A stretch of 64,000 nucleotides of DNA from Deinococcus arcticus (GTDB taxonomy: Bacteria > Deinococcota > Deinococci > Deinococcales > Deinococcaceae): NCBI RefSeq assembly GCF_003028415.1, contig NZ_PYSV01000006.1, forward strand, positions 1 through 64,000. The letters run 5' to 3'. Positions 57,128 through 64,000 of the stretch are shown one piece after another (positions within the stretch are counted from its first letter, which is position 1; each line of letters starts with the position of its first letter). The translations under genes and the position numbers were made by a program. The notes below the pieces were generated by a model. That model was not told the origin of the DNA and searched no databases. It saw only the letters and a program-made list of their open reading frames with translations.

Positions 57128-58192
57128 TCAGCCGCCGCGCAGGCAGGCGGCGCGCTCGGGCTGGGGGCGGGCGCCGCAGGCCCGCGCAGCTGTGATGAAG
57201 GTGCCCAGGTCGCCGCCCACCCGGGCCAGCAACGCCTGGAACTCGGGGACCAGGGCAGCGTAGGCCGCCACCGCCCCCAGCGCGGCGTTGTTGAGACCCT
57301 GGGCAAAGAAGGTGTCGTAGCCCGCGTAGCCGCCCCACGACGCCCTGAGGGCCGCATACCGGTTCTGCGCCGCCTGCAGCACCTCGGCCTTGCGCGCCCG
57401 GCGCTCGTCGTCGCTCAGGCCGCCCTGGGCATACAGGGCTTCAAGGGCCTGCCGGCTGTCCAGCAGCAGGGCCTGAAACGCCGCCTGCCGCTCCTGGGCC
57501 AGCCCGTCGGCGGCGCGCAGGTCCGGGGTGCCGTGGGCCGCCAGATAGCGCCGCATGCCCTCCTCTTCTACCGCCGTGGCATACGACTCGTTGAACACGG
57601 TGTCGCCGGGCACGTACACGCTGGGGTGCGACAGTTCGTGGATGATCGTGCGAATCAGGGTGGCGTCCGGGTAGAGCAGCATGGTGGAGAGCAGCGGGTC
57701 TTTCAGGTAACCCAGGGTGGAATAGGCGCTCACGCCCCCCACAATCACGTCGCGTCCGGCCGCGCGGCGCCCCTCGGCGTCGGCCTGGGCCTGCGCCTCG
57801 TTGAAGTAGCCCCGGTAGGCCACGCAGCCGGCCACCGGGAAACAGGCGGTGTCCAGCGCCACGCTGAACTCGGGCGCCGAAAAGACGTTCCAGACCACGT
57901 AGGGGCGCCCCACATCCACGTAGTCGCGGAAGCTGCCGTGATCCGGCAGGCCCAGGCCCCCCTGGGCGGGCGGCGCCACGGCAAAGGCGCGCACCTGCGC
58001 GGCCAGATTCAGCTTGCGCCGGGTTTCCGGGCTCAGGGCCGGGTCCTGCCGGGCCTGGTCCAGCGGGCGGGCGCGGCGCAGCAGATCCAGCTGCCCCCCG
58101 GCTGCCTGCACCAGATAGCCCAGGTCGGCGCAGCCGCTCAGGCCCAGGCTGCCCAGCAGGGCCAGGGTCACCACACGCACGGTCCTGATCAT
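57128..58192 (-). CDS. Putative aminopeptidase lipoprotein (PF10023 type)
   Basis: A 354-residue lipoprotein: MIRTVRVVTLALLGSLGLSG then the lipobox Cys. The IIHELSHPSVYVPGDTVFNE segment carries HExxH and a downstream FNExxA motif typical of PF10023 aminopeptidases, and GGVSAYSTLGYLKDPLLSTM is also conserved. TACACT ends 8 bases before the ATG at 58192. Located at the outer face of the membrane; substrate unknown. Confidence 0.88.
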   Translation of the reverse strand: MIRTVRVVTLALLGSLGLSGCADLGYLVQAAGGQLDLLRRARPLDQARQDPALSPETRRKLNLAAQVRAFAVAPPAQGGLGLPDHGSFRDYVDVGRPYVVWNVFSAPEFSVALDTACFPVAGCVAYRGYFNEAQAQADAEGRRAAGRDVIVGGVSAYSTLGYLKDPLLSTMLLYPDATLIRTIIHELSHPSVYVPGDTVFNESYATAVEEEGMRRYLAAHGTPDLRAADGLAQERQAAFQALLLDSRQALEALYAQGGLSDDERRARKAEVLQAAQNRYAALRASWGGYAGYDTFFAQGLNNAALGAVAAYAALVPEFQALLARVGGDLGTFITAARACGARPQPERAACLRGG

Positions 58193-58262
58193 TGCCCCGC
58201 AGTGTAAATCGCCGCACACCGGACAGCTTGATCTGCCCCCCGCCCGCCCGGCACACTGACCC

Positions 58263-58439
58263 ATGCTGACCCGGCTTCAGACGTGGTGGCGCCGCCTGCT
58301 GGGGCGCCCGGCCCTGCCCAGCCCCGCTTCGCCCAGAGATGGGGATGACCCAGGCAGCGCCGGGGTACTGGTGCCCGCCGGCCCCCGCCCACGCCGGGAC
58401 GGCGCGCAGGCCCAGCCCCCGGCCGAATCGCGGCGCTGA
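58263..58439 (+). CDS. Possible small basic protein (58 residues)
   Basis: MLTRLQTWWRRLLGRPALPS starts an amphipathic, Trp/Arg-rich N-terminus followed by a Pro/Gly/Arg tail. CACACT (58252-58257) ends 5 bases before the ATG, as in other genes here. It is divergent from the lipoprotein gene. No family recognised; may be spurious. Confidence 0.4.
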   Translation: MLTRLQTWWRRLLGRPALPSPASPRDGDDPGSAGVLVPAGPRPRRDGAQAQPPAESRR

Positions 58440-58536
58440 AGATTTCCTTATACTCCCCGCATTCACCCCCAGCGGGCTGCGCCCTGGTCGCCGTGACCAG
58501 GGGCCTTCAGGCGGCCCGCGTGTCCAAGGAGACCCT

Positions 58537-60228
58537 ATGCAAGGCACCATGATGGACGTTCAGCTGACCGTGCCCACCATTCTGGAGCGCATTCGCACCC
58601 AGTACGCGGGCCGCGAGGTCGTGAGCCTGCTGGTGGCGGGCCGCGACGAGGCCGGCAACCCGCTGCCCCACACCCACCGCACCACCTACGGGCAGGTGGC
58701 CGAGCGCGCCCGGCGACTGGCCGGCGGCCTGCTGGGCCTGGGCCTGCAGAAGGGCGACCGCGTGGCGACGCTGGCCGTGAACTCGTTCCGGCACCTGGAA
58801 GCCTATCTGGGCGTGCCCAGCGCCGGGCTGGTGCTGCACACGGTGAACATCCGCCTGCACCCCGAGCAGATCGCCTGGATCATCAACCACGCCGAAGACC
58901 GCGTGCTGCTGATTGAAAATGTGTTTGCCGCCATGATTCCCGCCATCAAGGCGGCGTGCCCCACCCTGGAACACATCTTCGTGCTGGGGCCCACGCCGCA
59001 GCCCATTCCCCTGCCCGGCGTGCAGGACTACGACACCTTCGTGATGGGCAGCGGGGCTCTGGCGCAGTACCCGGAGCTGGATGAGCGCGACCCGGCCGCC
59101 ATGTGCTACACCAGCGGCACCACCGGCAACCCCAAGGGCGTGGTGTACACCCACCGCTCCACCCTGCTGCATTCCATCGTCAGCGCGCCCAAGGACGCCC
59201 TGAACGTGGGCGAGCAGGACACGGTGCTGCCCATTGTGCCCATGTTCCACGTGAACGCCTGGGGCCTGCCCTACACCTGCGCCATGTACGGCGCCAAGCA
59301 GGTGTACGCCGGGGTGTTCAGCGACGGGCGCACGGTGGCCCGGCTGCTGCAGGACGAAGCGGTGACCATCACGGCGGGCGTGCCCACCATCTGGATGGGC
59401 CTGCTGGGCGAACTGGACCGCGCGGCGGGGGCGGGCGAGCCCTACGCCCTGAGCGGCCTGGAGCGGCTGGTGGTGGGCGGCAGCGCGGCCCCCGAGGCCA
59501 TGATCCGCGCCTTTGAGCGCCACGGCCTGACCATGCTGCAGGCCTGGGGCATGACCGAAACCCATCCGCTGGGCACCGCCAGCGGTGTGCCCGTGGGCGT
59601 GGCGGCCCAGAGCGACGAGGGCTTTGGCCTGCGCGCCAAGCAGGGCCGCGCCGTGCCCCTGATCGAGCTGGGCCTGATTGACGACGACGGCCAGAAGCTG
59701 CCGCACGACGGCAAGACCATGGGCCGCCTGATCATCCGGGGGCCCTGGGTGGCCAGCAGCTACTTCAAGGGCGAGGGCCAGGACAACTTCTTCCCGCTGG
59801 ACGGCCAGGGGTGGTTCGACACGGGCGACATTGCCACCCTGGACGAGCGCGGCTATATGCACATTCAGGACCGTGCCAAGGACCTGATCAAGAGCGGCGG
59901 CGAGTGGATCAGCTCTGTGGACCTGGAAAACGCGATCATGGCGCACCCGGCGGTGGCGCAGTGCGCGGTGATCGCCATGGACGACCCCAAGTGGGACGAG
60001 CGCCCGCTGGCCGTGGTGGTGCCCCGCGAGGGCCAGAGCGTTTCGCACGAGGACATCCGCGACTTCCTGGCCCCGAAGTTTGCCCGCTGGTGGCTGCCCG
60101 ACGCCACGGTGACGGCCACGAACATTCCCATTGGCGCCACCGGCAAATTCCTGAAACGCGAACTGCGCGAGCAGTACCGGGGCTACGGCCAGGCGCAGGG
60201 CGTCAGCACCCCCGAAGCGCGGGAATAA
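58537..60228 (+). CDS. Long-chain fatty acid-CoA ligase
   Basis: A 563-residue ANL-superfamily acyl-CoA synthetase that adenylates a fatty acid and transfers it to CoA. It has the P-loop CYTSGTTGNPKGVVYTHRS, the A5 motif WGMTE near residue 340, DTGDIATLDERGYMHIQDR and the A8/A10 region KDLIKSGGEWISS ... GKFLKRELRE. Start ATG at 58537 follows AAGGAGA; TATACT (58449-58454) is a promoter -10. Chain-length preference cannot be told; the closest types act on medium to long chains. Confidence 0.94.
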   Translation: MQGTMMDVQLTVPTILERIRTQYAGREVVSLLVAGRDEAGNPLPHTHRTTYGQVAERARRLAGGLLGLGLQKGDRVATLAVNSFRHLEAYLGVPSAGLVLHTVNIRLHPEQIAWIINHAEDRVLLIENVFAAMIPAIKAACPTLEHIFVLGPTPQPIPLPGVQDYDTFVMGSGALAQYPELDERDPAAMCYTSGTTGNPKGVVYTHRSTLLHSIVSAPKDALNVGEQDTVLPIVPMFHVNAWGLPYTCAMYGAKQVYAGVFSDGRTVARLLQDEAVTITAGVPTIWMGLLGELDRAAGAGEPYALSGLERLVVGGSAAPEAMIRAFERHGLTMLQAWGMTETHPLGTASGVPVGVAAQSDEGFGLRAKQGRAVPLIELGLIDDDGQKLPHDGKTMGRLIIRGPWVASSYFKGEGQDNFFPLDGQGWFDTGDIATLDERGYMHIQDRAKDLIKSGGEWISSVDLENAIMAHPAVAQCAVIAMDDPKWDERPLAVVVPREGQSVSHEDIRDFLAPKFARWWLPDATVTATNIPIGATGKFLKRELREQYRGYGQAQGVSTPEARE

Positions 60229-60237
60229 GCAGAGCAG

Positions 60238-60275
60238 GACTGGGGGCGCTTCCTGCTGGGGGGCGCCCCCCAGTC
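60238..60275 (+). terminator. Hairpin after the acyl-CoA ligase gene
   Basis: GACTGGGGGCGC and GCGCCCCCCAGTC pair over about 12 bp with a 13-base loop; no T-run, so termination would be weak. Confidence 0.5.
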
Positions 60276-60337
60276 TGACGCCGCCTATAGACCATTTGAC
60301 AGAGGTGTGCGGAGACGCCCCGCGCCACACTGGGGGC

Positions 60338-61096
60338 ATGTCCTACCCCTCTGTGCTTGACATGGTGCTGGCTGAATTGAAGAGGGAATCCGGCGTGCTG
60401 GCGGTGTTTCTGACCGGCAGTTACGCCCGTGGCGAGGCCGACGCATGGAGCGACCTGGACATCTCGGTGCTGGTGGAAGCCGATGTTTTTGTGCGCAACA
60501 CCGTGGCCTACCGTGCGGGCCTGCTGGTCAGCGTGGAGCGGTCAACGCCGAGCCACCGTGAGCGGGCCTTCACCGACCCCGAAACCGCGCTGTGGAATCT
60601 GGGCTCCCTGCGCTCAGGCCAGGCCCTGCATGACCCGGCGGGCGTGTTTGCCGCGCTGCAGGAACGGGCCCGCGCTTTTGTCTGGGTGGAGGTGGAACCG
60701 CAGGCCCACGCGCGGGCCGCTGCCCTGCTGGCCGGCAGCACCGAGGAACTGCACAAGGTGATGGGGGGCCTCCAGGCCGGGGATGTGGACAAGCTGGCCT
60801 TCGCTCTGGTGGGCCTCACCTTTGCCCTGGGGAACGCCGCCCTGCTGGGCACAGGCACCCTGATCCCCACCGAGAACCGCTACCTGAGCGCGGCGCGCGG
60901 GGCCTGGACAGACCCGGTGTGGCGCGAGTGCTACGCGTGCCTGACGGGCGTAAGCGGGGAGGGAATAGTGCAGCGGGGACGCGCCGCCCTGCGCGCCTAC
61001 GAACGGGCCGTGGCCCTGACCCGCTGGCCCGACGGCCCAGACCGCGTGCAGGCCCAGGAAGCGGCGCGCCGGGCGGACGCCTTTCTGCGCGGGTAA
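60338..61096 (+). CDS. Nucleotidyltransferase domain protein
   Basis: A 252-residue protein with the pol-beta-type signature FLTGSYARGEADAWSDLDIS (GS...DxD, metal-binding D's) near residue 25, and a helical C-terminal region (residues 120-250). Such proteins transfer NMP to small molecules, tRNA or proteins; aminoglycoside adenylyltransferase-like in layout but not assignable. CACACT (60326-60331) ends 6 bases before the ATG. Confidence 0.85.
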   Translation: MSYPSVLDMVLAELKRESGVLAVFLTGSYARGEADAWSDLDISVLVEADVFVRNTVAYRAGLLVSVERSTPSHRERAFTDPETALWNLGSLRSGQALHDPAGVFAALQERARAFVWVEVEPQAHARAAALLAGSTEELHKVMGGLQAGDVDKLAFALVGLTFALGNAALLGTGTLIPTENRYLSAARGAWTDPVWRECYACLTGVSGEGIVQRGRAALRAYERAVALTRWPDGPDRVQAQEAARRADAFLRG

Positions 61097-61121
61097 CGGC
61101 CGCACGCCTAGAATCCCCCTC

Positions 61122-62132
<1,011 letters not shown>

Positions 62133-62216
62133 GGGGCGCGCGGGCTTCCCTTCTCCACCCTCACCGGGCCCTCCTCATCCCCCGGCGCCTGCGACACGGC
62201 ATCATGCGCGCACCAC

Positions 62217-63293
<1,077 letters not shown>

Positions 63294-63314
63294 GGTGCCT
63301 GCAGCGCCTGTCAA

Positions 63315-63388
63315 AGGGTCGAAGGGTCTGGGCAGGGTGTCTCCTCTTGGGGAGCTCATAACGCTCTGCCCAACCTCCCTTCGACCCT
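63315..63388. repeat. Large inverted repeat between two genes
   Basis: AGGGTCGAAGGG (63315-63326) pairs with CCCTTCGACCCT (63377-63388) over 12 bp, with TGGGCAG/CTGCCCA (63329-63335 / 63366-63372) inside and a loop of about 30 bases. No T-run follows; it overlaps the -35 region of the next gene. Confidence 0.6.
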
Positions 63389-63408
63389 GGACGCTTAGAC
63401 TTCCCCCC

Positions 63409-64000
63409 ATGGACTTCCCCACCCCCTGCCCGGCCTGCGGCTTTGAAAACCGCGTGGCCTTTACCGACAGTGGGGTGCATGACGTGACCTGCGCCCAGTG
63501 CCGCGCGCGGTCCTGCGTGTTTTTGCGCAAGCAACGCTTTGAGGTGCTGTTTGACCTGGGCACCCGCGCCCTGATGGACGGCTACGCCCGGGAGGCGGTG
63601 GCCAGCTTTGCGGCGGCCCTGGAACGCTTTTTCGAGTTCTACGTGCGCGCTTTTGCCCTGGAGCGGGCGGCCGGGACCGAGCAGGACTTCAGCGCCGCCC
63701 TGGGCGCCCTGGACGGCACGTGGCGGCATGTGGCCAGCCAGTCCGAGCGGCAGCTGGGCATGTTTGCCCTGGCCTACCTGCTGCGCCAGGGCCGCGAGCC
63801 AGACTTTCTGACCCCGGCCGGCCTGGGCACCGATTTCCGGAACCGGGTGATTCACCGGGGCGCGCTGCCCACCCGCGCCGAGGTAGACGCCTACGCGGCG
63901 GCTGTGTTCACCCTGATTGACCGTCTGCTGACCGAACTGGGCGCGGCGGCCACTCATGTGGAACTGGCCCAGGAGGGCGTGTTCGCAGCCCACCTGGCCC
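63409..64000 (+). CDS. Zinc-ribbon protein with HEPN-like domain (cut by window edge)
   Basis: 197 codons are present. The start MDFPTPCPACGFENRVAF and a later CAQC supply a four-Cys zinc ribbon (C7, C10, C28, C31). The helical rest includes LGTDFRNRVIHRGALPTRAE, where R144-x4-H149 matches the HEPN RNase motif. HEPN proteins often act in toxin-antitoxin or defence systems, but many are inactive or ribonucleoprotein-bound. TAGACT (63396-63401) ends 7 bases before the ATG. The 3' end and any partner gene lie outside the window. Confidence 0.75.
   Translation, partial: MDFPTPCPACGFENRVAFTDSGVHDVTCAQCRARSCVFLRKQRFEVLFDLGTRALMDGYAREAVASFAAALERFFEFYVRAFALERAAGTEQDFSAALGALDGTWRHVASQSERQLGMFALAYLLRQGREPDFLTPAGLGTDFRNRVIHRGALPTRAEVDAYAAAVFTLIDRLLTELGAAATHVELAQEGVFAAHLA

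Noticed and set aside
60296..60331. TTGACA upstream of the nucleotidyltransferase as a -35 box
   Set aside because: The spacer to the CACACT box is 24 bases, too long for a normal sigma-70 promoter.

Overview
The window is about 64 kb of very GC-rich, gene-dense bacterial chromosome. The gene content points to Deinococcus: a str operon (rpsL-rpsG-fusA) with a separate tuf, a Ser/Thr kinase fused to PQQ-type beta-propeller repeats like the radiation-response kinase RqkA, a LysW-type (amino-group carrier) lysine hydrolase, treS/glgX/ppk reserve metabolism, and many genes whose start codon lies 5-8 bases after a TAnnnT -10 box, the leaderless arrangement common in Deinococcus. No prophage, insertion sequence, CRISPR array or rRNA operon is visible. 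Assignment below genus level is not possible from the sequence alone.

Layout. 1-4.6 kb: the str region on the minus strand, with long intergenic gaps, a terminator after fusA and an inserted membrane-protein gene before tuf; rpsL appears to start with CTG. 4.7-8.9 kb: tRNA-Ser(CGA), a long-form HflX GTPase with a JAMM-like N-terminal domain, an exo/endonuclease-phosphatase family membrane protein and a small P-loop kinase. 9-16.1 kb: a periplasmic quinoprotein sugar dehydrogenase, two zinc metalloproteases (DUF45 and YpfJ types), small proteins, prs and an FAD oxidoreductase. 16.1-17.9 kb: dnaJ flanked by palindromic repeats. 17.9-26.2 kb: a seven-gene chemosensory operon on the minus strand (MHYT membrane protein, CheY-like regulator, CheW, MCP, hybrid CheA with two Hpt domains, pseudo-receiver/DUF4388 protein, receiver-roadblock protein) with no cheR or cheB in the run. 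26.5-37.4 kb: central and reserve carbon metabolism (phosphoglucomutase, GlpX, TreS, PPK1) with WrbA, tRNA-Gln and ribosomal protein S1. 37.7-44.3 kb: small basic protein, Rieske ferredoxin, VOC dioxygenase, LysM-NlpC/P60 hydrolase, MFS exporter, then about 800 bp of decayed intergenic repeats. 44.3-50.8 kb: SLC13-type transporter, LysK, a membrane protein, ComM and TatA. 51-58.2 kb: the quinoprotein kinase, a DUF885 protein, a broken VOC gene, GlgX and an aminopeptidase lipoprotein. 58.3-64 kb: acyl-CoA synthetase, nucleotidyltransferase, esterase, C39-like peptidase and, cut by the window edge, a zinc-ribbon protein with an HEPN-like RxxxxH motif.

How things work together. Pgm, TreS and GlgX handle glycogen/trehalose/maltose interconversion; treS and glgX share a LacI-family-like operator (TGGAARCGCTWCCM), which suggests common control by a sugar regulator. 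The chemosensory genes overlap or lie close together and are probably one transcript from upstream of the MHYT gene. Several genes (hflX, the MFS gene, comM, a 36-residue membrane protein) carry a short leaderless upstream frame whose stop overlaps or abuts the main start, a recurrent design that would fit translational coupling. A family of palindromic intergenic repeats (about 16.3, 43.6-44.3 and 50.4 kb) is the main non-coding structure.
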